From Clostridiales bacterium (lineage in GTDB: Bacteria; Bacillota; Clostridia; Caldicoprobacterales; DTU083), in NCBI GenBank assembly GCA_012512335.1, contig JAAZEK010000381.1, forward strand, positions 1 to 12,370: 12,370 nucleotides of DNA, read 5' to 3'. The notes beneath the pieces were generated by a model. The model did not search any database, was not told where the DNA came from, and saw only the letters and a program-made list of their open reading frames with translations. The position numbers and the translations under genes were made by a program. Numbering within the stretch: the stretch's first letter is position 1; each line of letters starts with the position of its first letter. Below, one piece after another: positions 1 to 5,851 of this stretch.

Positions 1-1
1 A

Positions 2-529
2 TCCAATGCTGCTCTAATATCCGACGTTTACAACACTCGCTTCATTTCAATCGGACTTCCCGATTTCCCTGACCAAGCTAAAACGATTCGGAGAATATCT
101 GCCCGAGGGGTGTGCATCCGTAACGGTAAGGCTTTGATGATAAAATACAAATGGCCAGGGTATGGCTTTGCAGGCGGTGGGATTGAAAAAGGAGAGTCTC
201 TTGAAGAAACGGTTGCTCGTGAGTTTCAAGAGGAAATAGGCTGCACAGTTACAAAGGTAGGGAAATTCCTTCTCAGTGTTACGGAACGTACCACATCGGT
301 AATTCATCCTGGTAAATATTTTGAGCAGGTCAACCTTTACTATGAGTGCGAAGTAGCGAATGCACCTTGTACTACACAGACGACACAAGAAGAAGCAGAC
401 CGCGAATATGAATGTATTTGGGTAGATCTGTCCGAATCACTGCGGGAAAACGAAGCGATTCCTCAGAGACAGCGTGATGTTGCGGTGTTGAAGTTGTTGT
501 TGGGAACGGATGTTATTACAAAACCTTAA
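2..529 (+). CDS. Nudix hydrolase, 5' end outside the window
   Basis: Nudix-superfamily pyrophosphohydrolase; members cleave nucleoside diphosphates linked to another moiety X, and the substrate here cannot be told. The Nudix box G-x5-E-x7-REUxEExGU is complete at nt 176-244 (GGIEKGE, seven residues, then REFQEEIGC), so the metal-binding glutamates are present. The reading frame is open to the left edge with no ATG, GTG or TTG before the GTG at 110. That GTG is a poor start because its purine run (GAGGGG) abuts it with no spacing, and the residues before it (KTIRRISARG) look like the usual first strand of the fold. I therefore treat the gene as truncated by the window edge, with at least 36 residues ahead of the GTG. 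The C-terminal half has the usual WVDLSE-type strand. It ends with TAA just before a gene remnant, so no operon partner is evident. Family assignment is secure; start and substrate are not. Confidence 0.88.
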   Translation, partial: SNAALISDVYNTRFISIGLPDFPDQAKTIRRISARGVCIRNGKALMIKYKWPGYGFAGGGIEKGESLEETVAREFQEEIGCTVTKVGKFLLSVTERTTSVIHPGKYFEQVNLYYECEVANAPCTTQTTQEEADREYECIWVDLSESLRENEAIPQRQRDVAVLKLLLGTDVITKP

Positions 530-548
530 CTATTTGATTATGTGATGA

Positions 549-692
549 AAGGATGTTTTTCGGGATGAAAAGGGAAATCCTACTGGTCATGCAGCCTGCC
601 ATGCTGGACTTTTACCTGAAGAAATGATTGTCCCACTTATACTTATTGAAAGGCAATATACACTATCACGAGATAACTTTAAATATTCATAG
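549..692 (+). pseudogene. C-terminal remnant, PglZ/alkaline-phosphatase-superfamily-like
   Basis: A stop-to-stop stretch of 47 codons with no start codon and no ribosome site reads KDVFRDEKGNPTGHAACHAG, then LLPEEMIVPLILIERQYTL, and ends at TAG (690-692). The HAGLLPEEMIVPLI segment resembles the late H-x-G-L-x-P-E-E-x-x-V-P-L motif seen near the C-terminus of PglZ-domain and related alkaline-phosphatase-superfamily proteins; that match is from memory, not a search. Nothing upstream encodes the rest of such a protein: the frame is closed at 546-548 and the Nudix gene ends at 529. I read it as the tail of a gene whose body was deleted. A chance open stretch is the alternative. Confidence 0.4.
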
Positions 693-734
693 GAGATTGA
701 GCTAGAATACAAGACATAATGAAAGATAATAGAG

Positions 735-741
735 GGAGGGG
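735..741 (+). promoter_or_regulatory. Ribosome binding site that fixes the acetyltransferase start
   Basis: GGAGGGG lies 4 nt before the ATG at 746. The in-frame ATG at 719 has no purine-rich sequence in front of it, and this site would then fall inside the gene, so 746 is preferred. Confidence 0.75.
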
Positions 742-745
742 AAAT

Positions 746-1240
746 ATGGATGTATTTCAAAAAGCCTGCACATTCATTTATCGCAAAGGCGATGAGGAAG
801 ATATTGAAGGCATAACAGAACTATTATGCGATTTATATGAAAATCATGAATACGATGAACTGCTTGCAGAGAACAAAGAGCTTTTTGCCAGTGGTAAGCA
901 AGCGTTTTTCCTTGCCTTTGAAGGAGATAAAGCTATCGGTGTATGCCATGGTTCCCTTAGAAGTGAGTATATCAACGGGAAAGAGTATGATGGAACGGTT
1001 GGTTATTTAGAGGCTATCTATGTTCAGCAAGAATATCGTTTACAAGGGGTTGCATTCCATCTTGTATCCTTGTGTGAGCAATGGGCGAGACAAAATGCTT
1101 GTCGTGAATTTTTGAGCGATTGTTTGCTTGATAATACCAACAGCTACAAATTCCATCTGCGAATCGGTTTTTCTGAAACAGAGCGATGCATATTTTTCAG
1201 GAAAGATATAGAGAGTAAAAATCGGTGCATTCGCTCATAA
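746..1240 (+). CDS. GNAT acetyltransferase, aminoglycoside 6'-N-acetyltransferase-like
   Basis: A 164-residue cytosolic GNAT enzyme that would transfer acetyl from acetyl-CoA to an amine; the nearest family I recognise is AAC(6'), which acetylates the 6'-amino group of aminoglycosides. Visible features are an early acidic helix region (LCDLYENHEYDELL, residues 27-40), strand AFFLAFEGDKAIGVCHGSLR (53-72), GYLEAIYV (86-93), the acetyl-CoA motif R98-x-x-G101-x-A103, and the block SDCLLDNTNSYKFHLRIGF (124-142), which matches the AAC(6') signature of SD-x4-DN-x-S-x3-H-x3-GF. Length fits the family. The start at 746 is chosen for its GGAGGGG site. It stands alone on the + strand after the gene remnant. 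Whether it confers resistance cannot be read from sequence; many chromosomal AAC(6')-like proteins are weak or have other substrates. Confidence 0.82.
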   Translation: MDVFQKACTFIYRKGDEEDIEGITELLCDLYENHEYDELLAENKELFASGKQAFFLAFEGDKAIGVCHGSLRSEYINGKEYDGTVGYLEAIYVQQEYRLQGVAFHLVSLCEQWARQNACREFLSDCLLDNTNSYKFHLRIGFSETERCIFFRKDIESKNRCIRS

Positions 1241-1335
1241 AATCCATGCATTTTTTACAATATCCGAATATTTTCTGTAGAACTGGAGAAATATAATTCA
1301 GAAGAAACATGAAAATTTCAAGGAGGTAAAAAGCA

Positions 1336-1539
1336 ATGGATTATTTAGCACTAATACTTGTTATAATAGGTGCTTTGAATTGGGGCCTTATAGCACTTTT
1401 TCAGTTTGATTTAGTTGCATCTTTATTTGGAGGTCAAGAAGCTTTTCTTAGTAGGATTGTTTATGGACTAGTAGCATTAGCAGGAATATATTCTATAAAG
1501 TTTTTAATGGATAGAAGAAGTGAAAAAGCAAGAGAGTGA
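1336..1539 (+). CDS. DUF378 small membrane protein
   Basis: A 67-residue protein with two predicted membrane helices (about residues 5-25 and 38-58) and the family hallmark IGALNWGL (11-18) in the first helix. The C-terminal tail is short, charged and probably cytoplasmic (MDRRSEKARE). A strong AAGGAGGT at 1320-1327 sits 8 nt before the ATG. DUF378 proteins resemble B. subtilis YuzA; their function is unknown. The last codons and the TGA stop lie inside a 16-bp tandem repeat, so the length of the charged tail depends on repeat copy number. A hairpin about 100 bp downstream probably ends the transcript. Confidence 0.88.
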   Translation: MDYLALILVIIGALNWGLIALFQFDLVASLFGGQEAFLSRIVYGLVALAGIYSIKFLMDRRSEKARE

Positions 1540-1591
1540 AAAGGCAAGAGGATGAAAAAGCAAGGAAATATAAAGTAAGAAAATGAAAAGC
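1521..1591 (+). repeat. 16-bp tandem repeat across the DUF378 stop codon
   Basis: Three units, TGAAAAAGCAAGAGAG (1521-1536), TGAAAAGGCAAGAGGA (1537-1552) and TGAAAAAGCAAGGAAA (1553-1568), are followed after 15 bp by a partial unit at 1584. The TGA stop of the DUF378 gene (1537-1539) is the first three bases of unit 2. Because 16 is not a multiple of 3, adding or losing a unit changes the frame and the tail. Confidence 0.85.
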
Positions 1592-1643
1592 AAAAGAATT
1601 ATTAGAATAAGTATCCCCTGAAAAGCTAGTAAGATTATGAAAG

Positions 1644-1691
1644 AGGTACTAACACTTAGGTTTTCTAAGAGTTAGTACCTTGCTTGCTTTA
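1644..1691. terminator. Strong hairpin, probable bidirectional terminator
   Basis: A 15-bp stem with one mismatch, GGTACTAACACTTAG (1645-1659) and CTAAGAGTTAGTACC (1665-1679), has a 5-nt loop (GTTTT). On the + strand it is followed by TTGCTTGCTTT; on the - strand by CTCTTTCATAATCTT. Both tails are T-rich but not pure. It lies between two convergent genes (DUF378 and the RimJ/RimL-type acetyltransferase), the usual place for a shared terminator. Confidence 0.75.
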
Positions 1692-1710
1692 TAGCCTCCA
1701 AATTCGCATT

Positions 1711-1770
1711 CCAAGTAAAAAGTAAACAAATTATGTAAACAGTAAATTATTCATGTAAGCAGTATAAAAG
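1711..1770. repeat. 20-bp degenerate tandem repeat, three units
   Basis: The units at 1711-1730, 1731-1750 and 1751-1770 share a core of the form AWGTAARMAGTA; the last two are closest (ATGTAAACAGTA and ATGTAAGCAGTA). The block lies in the convergent gap just past the stop of the acetyltransferase on the - strand. Confidence 0.5.
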
Positions 1771-1775
1771 TTCTA

Positions 1776-2333
1776 TCATTGAGTACGGATTAAAATGTAT
1801 TTCAAATCCTCATAGCTATTTTGTAGTTGCCTAGAATAGAATCTACCTTTCTTTACAAAAACAAACCCGCTTTTCTCAATAACTCTTCGAGATTGCCTGT
1901 TTTCTGTAAAATGACCGCAGGTCAATGCCTCGATACCAAGAATTTGAAAACAGTATTCAATAACCGCTTCCACAGCTTCTGGCATTAAACCTTGGCCCCA
2001 ATATTCCTTGGCAAGCACATATCCAATTTCCTTTGTTCTTAGGCTTTGCAACTGTTTGTCATCATTTGCCCAAGAATCGTGCAGCCCAAGTGAACCAATG
2101 ACCTTATTGTGCTCTTTATGAACTATAGCAAAAACTTCTTTTTCTTCTATAAATCTTTTCAGTATTCGCTGGCTGGTTTCGAGATCTTTATGGTGGGGCC
2201 AACCTGCCATTTCGCCAACACCAGGAACTGAAGCATAAGCGTAGAAGTCCATTAAATCTGATTCATGAAACATTCGTAAACTTAGACGCTTTGTTTCTAT
2301 AATGATGTTGGCTAAATCAATCTTCACATCCAT
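1776..2333 (-). CDS. RimJ/RimL-type GNAT N-acetyltransferase
   Basis: A 185-residue GNAT enzyme of the Acetyltransf_3 type, related to ribosomal-protein alanine N-acetyltransferases; the real acceptor is unknown. Diagnostic parts are the first strand IIETKRLSLRMFHESDL (11-27), GSLGLHDSW (80-88), EIGYVLAKEYWGQGLMPEAV (102-121) containing the acetyl-CoA pyrophosphate-binding Q/R-x-x-G-like loop, and N145-x2-S148-x2-V151-x4-GF (156-157), the usual C-terminal signature. The start is preceded by AAAGG about 10 nt upstream (2344-2348 on the opposite strand). It is the last gene of a - strand run after the amidohydrolase and the GNAT-like acyltransferase, separated from the latter by 240 bp, so co-transcription is possible but not shown. 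Confidence 0.87.
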   Translation of the reverse strand: MDVKIDLANIIIETKRLSLRMFHESDLMDFYAYASVPGVGEMAGWPHHKDLETSQRILKRFIEEKEVFAIVHKEHNKVIGSLGLHDSWANDDKQLQSLRTKEIGYVLAKEYWGQGLMPEAVEAVIEYCFQILGIEALTCGHFTENRQSRRVIEKSGFVFVKKGRFYSRQLQNSYEDLKYILIRTQ

Positions 2334-2368
2334 ATTAAATCTACCTTTCTTTAATGCTTATTAAGAAA

Positions 2369-2425
2369 AAACTAAATACGCTAATATAAACTAAATGCGC
2401 TAATTTGAACTGAAAGCGCTAATAT
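2369..2425. repeat. 19-bp tandem repeat, three units
   Basis: AAACTAAATACGCTAATAT (2369-2387), AAACTAAATGCGCTAATTT (2388-2406) and GAACTGAAAGCGCTAATAT (2407-2425), with a decayed fourth unit after 2426. They lie just upstream of the RimJ/RimL-type gene on the - strand, in its likely leader or promoter region. The rest of the gap to 2573 shows only a repeated TTGATTTACTA and no gene. Confidence 0.85.
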
Positions 2426-2573
2426 GAACTACTTATCAATTTTGCACGTTAGCAATACCTATTCTTCTATGTTGTGGTAGAAAGTATTAGCTCACACGTT
2501 ACTAGGATATAAGGCATGCTCCTACAATATTCTTGATTTACTAAAAAGATATTTGTTATTGATTTACTAGGAG

Positions 2574-3473
2574 TTATTTATTACTAAAATCTCTAACAAA
2601 CCCTGACGCATAGCCGAGTTTTCCACCTTTCAGTACAATATCCTTTATGCTTCGCATTAAAGAAGTTTCTTCGGGTAGCTGCGTATAGTCTTCATAATCC
2701 TTTCTATAAATCCATTTCAGTGTAGCGTTGGTATCTAAATTAACATGGGTAATCTCATAATCGGATTGGAACTCTAGGATCCGAGAACCCGGTTTCAATA
2801 TCTGTTTCAAGACTGGAGAAAGTAGCCAGGTAGAACAATAGACACACTGATATTCATAATCTGGAAAATGCTTAGAGAAGAAGCTACGAGCCATACGATA
2901 AGATGCATCTAAAGTATCGCGGGTCATGATAGTATTAGAAGGTATGTGAACAGACAGGACAGGTGAACCTCCCAATACTGTGCCAACTGGATGTGCATCC
3001 TCAGGAAGAGTACGTAATTCAAATTCCAATGCACCAAGTCGAAAAATATTTGCGGAAAGCTGTCGATAAATCCAAAAATCCCGGTCGAATCCATAGTCAC
3101 CATAGCTTTTATTAAACTCGTTTACAAACAAATTAAATGCTCCTATGGTAACTAAATAGATATCGTCATCGATACCTAGACTTTTATAAATTTCGTGTGT
3201 ATGCTGTGCAGCTGCAAGATAAATGGTAAGTGCTTTAAAACCATTATCACCAGTAGGATCTTCATCAGTCTTGCATAGTGCAGATATCTCTTTTGTCGAT
3301 TCAGCTCCAGTTTCCAAGGAAAACAATCCACTAAAATGTGGCTCAAATTGAGCTAAATCCATGCTCTTTATATGTGTAATTATTCTATCGGTAATCTCTG
3401 GCGTAAAGTTCAAATCAACGCACAGCTTTCTCATATCATCAGGTGAAGAGTAGTTAAAAATACTGTTATTCAT
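2574..3473 (-). CDS. Two-domain GNAT-like acyltransferase (NAT_N plus GNAT_C type)
   Basis: A 299-residue soluble protein that I assign, from memory of the family, to the clostridial acyltransferases with an all-helical N-terminal NAT_N-like domain (about residues 1-150) and a GNAT-like C-terminal domain (about 160-290). In the C-terminal part SVHIPSNTIMTRDTL, ASYRMARSFFSKHFPDYEY and CSTWLLSPVLKQIL are the blocks I recognise; the long helix-rich start (MRKLCVDLNFTPEITDRI) fits the N-terminal domain. The substrate is unknown. ATG 3473 is preferred because TCCCCC at 3481-3486 gives GGGGGA 7 nt upstream; the in-frame TTG at 3494 and ATG at 3488 lack such a site. The gene follows the amidohydrolase in the same direction across a 40-bp tandem repeat, so the two may act in one pathway, for example on an acylated small molecule, but this is inference. 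Confidence 0.68.
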   Translation of the reverse strand: MNNSIFNYSSPDDMRKLCVDLNFTPEITDRIITHIKSMDLAQFEPHFSGLFSLETGAESTKEISALCKTDEDPTGDNGFKALTIYLAAAQHTHEIYKSLGIDDDIYLVTIGAFNLFVNEFNKSYGDYGFDRDFWIYRQLSANIFRLGALEFELRTLPEDAHPVGTVLGGSPVLSVHIPSNTIMTRDTLDASYRMARSFFSKHFPDYEYQCVYCSTWLLSPVLKQILKPGSRILEFQSDYEITHVNLDTNATLKWIYRKDYEDYTQLPEETSLMRSIKDIVLKGGKLGYASGFVRDFSNK

Positions 3474-3480
3474 TGTGTTT

Positions 3481-3486
3481 TCCCCC
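3481..3486 (-). promoter_or_regulatory. Ribosome binding site deciding the acyltransferase start
   Basis: It reads GGGGGA on the - strand, 7 nt before the ATG at 3473. The upstream alternatives (TTG 3494, ATG 3488) would place this site inside the gene and have only AT-rich sequence before them. Confidence 0.6.
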
Positions 3487-3503
3487 ATATTCAATTATAT
3501 ATA

Positions 3504-3663
3504 TGATTTACCCAAACTCGTCATTTAACTATGCTTGTAATAGTCATCTACCCAAATTCGTCATTTATCTATACCAGTCATAGTCATCTAGCCAAATTCG
3601 TTATTTACCCTTACTAGTCATATTCATTTACCCAAACTCTTCATTTATCTATACTTGTCATTT
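3504..3663. repeat. 40-bp tandem repeat, four units, between two genes
   Basis: Units lie at 3504-3543, 3544-3583, 3584-3623 and 3624-3663. The shared core is TCATYTACCCAAAYTCG, then TCATTTAYCTATAC and a short tail; each unit is itself two related half-units that begin TCATYTA. The block fills the gap between the amidohydrolase and the acyltransferase, and the amidohydrolase stop codon (3658-3660) lies in the last unit. Units differ at several positions, so the array is not freshly made. Confidence 0.88.
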
Positions 3664-4512
3664 ACCTATGGCGTCAGCACTACTGTCTAACCCCAGCAGC
3701 TTCCTTGCATTTCCACCTAAAATCGCAACTTTTTCCTCCTCAGTGAGCAAGGTATCCAATACCACACCACCTAAAAACATGGCAGGATTACAAACAGGAT
3801 AATCGCTACCGAATAGAAAACGTTCTGGGCCTAACTCGTCGATCCCACGTCGAAGCATACCATGCCTAAACAGCCCAGTGCCTGATAAATCCAAATAGTA
3901 ATTATCACTCATTTTCATTCGTTCTAGGTGTCTGATGTAAGTAGGATATTCCCCTGGATGAGCAGCCACCAGAATAGTGTCTGGATGTTTTCTTACCATT
4001 TCATCCATTTTATCATTCTCTATAGAGTGGAAGCTCACAATCATGTTATGTACAGTGGCTACTTCTAGAATTTCATCAAACCCTTTACAAGTGTAGTCTT
4101 GCCAGCCATGTATGTAGGGCACCAGCTCACCTATCAATCGTACACCTAGCTTACTCATTTTCTCAATTTCTTCACAGGATTCCCTCACATAACTCGGATG
4201 CACATGAAAGCCTGGTATATAGAAATCACCATATTGCTCCTTCAAAATCAGAGCGCGACGATTACTGTCAGCAATCATCTCCCATTCATTTGCATAGCTA
4301 ACCTCATGATCAATGTTTCTGCAGACAACGGATCCGCAAATTTTAGAAATACCCAGCCCCTTCAAATAGCTGACCGTATTTTCTGCTGACATATTACAAT
4401 ATTCTTTGTGAGAACAAAAATTAGTTGCATCATCATCAAAAGGGTGTGTATGAAAATCAATAATTTCGTAACTCATTTGATTTTTCCCATAAGTTGTTTT
4501 TGCCAAGCCCAT
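3658..4512 (-). CDS. Amidohydrolase-family metal-dependent hydrolase
   Basis: A 284-residue TIM-barrel protein of the amidohydrolase superfamily, Amidohydro_2 type (the family of ACMSD and related decarboxylases/hydrolases). Metal-site motifs are in order: H21-T-H23 at the end of strand 1 (IIDFHTHPF), G-F-H103-V-H105-P, G128-E129-L after strand 3, F-H162, A-A-H185-P-G, and G-S-D237-Y-P, the final metal-binding aspartate. The C-terminal helix EEKVAILGGNARKLLGL is typical. The substrate cannot be told. The first ATG (4512) has GAGG only 3 nt upstream. The internal ATG at 4476 gives MSYEIIDFHTHP, the usual distance from start to HxH, but only a weak GGGA before it; the true start may be 4476. 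Likely first gene of the - strand run; a TCTCTA hexamer array lies just upstream. Confidence 0.85.
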   Translation of the reverse strand: MGLAKTTYGKNQMSYEIIDFHTHPFDDDATNFCSHKEYCNMSAENTVSYLKGLGISKICGSVVCRNIDHEVSYANEWEMIADSNRRALILKEQYGDFYIPGFHVHPSYVRESCEEIEKMSKLGVRLIGELVPYIHGWQDYTCKGFDEILEVATVHNMIVSFHSIENDKMDEMVRKHPDTILVAAHPGEYPTYIRHLERMKMSDNYYLDLSGTGLFRHGMLRRGIDELGPERFLFGSDYPVCNPAMFLGGVVLDTLLTEEEKVAILGGNARKLLGLDSSADAIGK

Positions 4513-4551
4513 TCGCCTCTTTCGTAGCCTCTTTCATAGTACAAGTAAAAT

Positions 4552-4599
4552 TATCTCTATCTCTATCTCTATCTCTATCCCTATCTTTATCTCTATCTA
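4552..4599. repeat. Hexamer array upstream of the amidohydrolase
   Basis: Eight units of TATCTC with three single-base variants (TATCCC, TATCTT and TATCTA). The array begins 40 bp before the amidohydrolase start on the - strand, where it reads GAGATA repeats, within its probable leader or promoter. Copy-number change by slippage could alter spacing there. Confidence 0.9.
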
Positions 4600-4855
4600 G
4601 ATTACATTCTACAACTACATTGAATAATCCTCTTACAACGAAAGAATTTCGATTCGGTTATTTGCTCCATATAGTTGATTTTAGTTTAATCCGTCTATTT
4701 AGTCAGTGTAAAGTGTAAAAAACTTAGAAAGGTTTCATATTTACTATTCATTGGACCATTGTTCTATACATTGTGCTAATAAATGGTAATTATTGTAATA
4801 ATATGCATGTGAGAGTGTGCACACCAGAGTTGAGTTAATACTTTTGTAGAAATAT

Positions 4856-5092
4856 GAGCAAAAAATCAACTAATGCATCAAGTCGTTCCATTTTAGGAAG
4901 TGTTTCGGCCAAATATGAGCAAAAAATCAATTAGTGCATAAAATATACACTGAAAACACTGCACTACTTGAAAAAATGCACATAAAACCTCTAAAAACCC
5001 CTAAAATAACAGAAATAACGTGCACTACTTGAAAATTTGCTCAAAAAGCACGAAATTACTCAAAAATCCATGCACTACTTGAAATTATGCAC
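4856..5092. repeat. Five copies of a 22-bp motif in both orientations
   Basis: The motif is GWGCA-N5-TCAAGTAGTGCA. Copies on the + strand lie at 4856-4877 and 4917-4938 (core TCAAYTARTGCA). Copies on the - strand lie at 4960-4981, 5021-5042 and 5071-5092; there the + strand reads TGCACTACTTGAAA and ends in TGCAC or TGCTC. A sixth copy, with its outer three bases changed, is at 5806-5827. Start-to-start distances are 61, 43, 61 and 50 bp. The two + strand copies also share 7 bp of left flank (AAATAT before GAGC), giving 29 bp with two differences. The A/T run in the middle varies between A and T while both ends are kept, as expected for a site read at its two ends. Confidence 0.82.
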
Positions 5093-5493
5093 ACCTCGGG
5101 GGTGTCCCTTACCCTCGCTCTCACTCATACATCAAGTACTGACTTCAGACGTTAGTATAATGATAAACTGCCTCATAAATAAGTAATTACAAGTTAGCCC
5201 ATTATCTTATTTCCGAAATTCTCATCTATTAATATTTTTATGTATATTATGTATGTCACCGTTCTGATGCTACACAATAAACTGTCATCCTGAGTAAAAC
5301 GAGGGTTATTCGTTTTTATATCAAGCTAACTAACGTTAAAGAGAAAATATGGGTGAAAATGGGTAAAATGGGTACGTGGAATAAAGGTTGAAATATAGCT
5401 GTTTCTTTCTCAGAGTAAAATCCACCCCTCACATTGAAGCGATTAGCAAATATTACACACTGATAACAGCATATGTGATAGTAATTTTGAAGG

Positions 5494-5607
5494 GGTTGGG
5501 TTATGGATATGCCGCATATGTGGATTCCGATGGATAACTCTGCGGAGTTACCCACAGACTCCACATATACTTGGACAATGCTATGCATTGCCCACATACC
5601 CACAGCC
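5494..5607. repeat. Branched inverted-repeat structure
   Basis: Nested complementary segments. The outer arms 5494-5506 and 5593-5607 form about 12 pairs with one mismatch and two bulges. The arm ATATGTGGA (5516-5524) pairs perfectly with TCCACATAT (5560-5568). Inside it, TGG-A-TAACTC (5531-5540) and GAGTTA-C-CCA (5545-5554) enclose a TGCG loop. A side hairpin, TGG-A-CAATGC (5572-5581) and GCATTG-C-CCA (5585-5594), has a TAT loop. The two small hairpins have the same layout (TGG, A/C mismatch, 6-bp stem). A competing hairpin ATATGC-C-GCATAT is at 5507-5519. CCACA occurs five times counting both strands. I do not recognise the element. Confidence 0.65.
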
Positions 5608-5680
5608 TCTGCTGATGCGTTTTATTTAGATAACAACAACATTATTAAAATTGTGTAGCTCCAAAGTAGAACAATATCAT

Positions 5681-5737
5681 TTGTCAAAGTAACTTCCATA
5701 CCTAATGTTTTTCAAAGAAACTTCCACCTCTTAGGTA
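5681..5737. repeat. 18-bp direct repeats within a 7-bp inverted repeat
   Basis: TTGTCAAAGTAACTTCCA (5681-5698) recurs as TTTTCAAAGAAACTTCCA (5709-5726) with two differences, 28 bp apart. TACCTAA (5699-5705) and TTAGGTA (5731-5737) flank the second copy. Repeated subterminal motifs of this style occur at ends of IS21-family elements, but no transposase or partner end is visible, so that origin is only a possibility. Confidence 0.55.
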
Positions 5738-5813
5738 GATAAGGGGGTAGATTTTATTTTGTAAATATAGTTAAATGAATTGATATAAATTTGAAATAAA
5801 TAGCAAATACTAC

Positions 5814-5842
5814 TTGAAAAATTGCACAACAGGTGGTATAAT
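5814..5842 (+). promoter_or_regulatory. Near-consensus sigma-70/SigA promoter for the nuclease-like gene
   Basis: The -35 is TTGAAA (5814-5819), the spacer is exactly 17 bp, and the -10 is TATAAT (5837-5842) preceded by TGG, an extended -10 (TG-N). The -35 lies inside a copy of the 22-bp motif (5806-5827). Transcription would start near 5849, about 3 nt before the ATG at 5852, which predicts a leaderless mRNA. No Shine-Dalgarno sequence sits at normal spacing, in agreement. Confidence 0.78.
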
Positions 5843-5851
5843 TTTGATATT

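Larger units (their letters stand above)
4600..5805. other. Gene-free, repeat-rich stretch
   Basis: About 1.2 kb without a credible gene on either strand: open stretches have no ribosome sites and no recognisable protein. It holds a 22-bp motif family (4856-5092), a perfect palindrome GTGTGCACAC (4815-4824), a small GC hairpin (ACACC-TCGGG-GGTGT, 5091-5105), the branched inverted repeat at 5494-5608 and the 18-bp direct repeats at 5681-5726. The rest, notably 4600-4810 and 5110-5490, is AT-rich and I see nothing definite in it. Confidence 0.7.

Noticed and set aside
47..388. Open frame on the - strand opposite the Nudix gene
   Set aside because: It is antisense to a recognisable Nudix protein, has no family resemblance and is rich in residues produced by reading a coding strand backwards.
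4494..4718. Open frame on the + strand with a long Leu-Ser run
   Set aside because: The run is the translation of the TATCTC hexamer array; there is no ribosome site and no family match.
4850..5100. CRISPR-like array
   Set aside because: The 22-bp copies occur in both orientations, vary in the middle, have gaps of 39, 21, 39 and 28 bp, and no cas gene is present.
5316..5603. Open frame on the - strand over the branched inverted repeat
   Set aside because: It has no ribosome site and no recognisable protein; the stem-loops account for the sequence better than coding does.
5494..5607. Replication origin with DnaA boxes
   Set aside because: Only one site comes within one base of TTATCCACA; the others differ by two or more. 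No dnaA, dnaN or rep gene is nearby.
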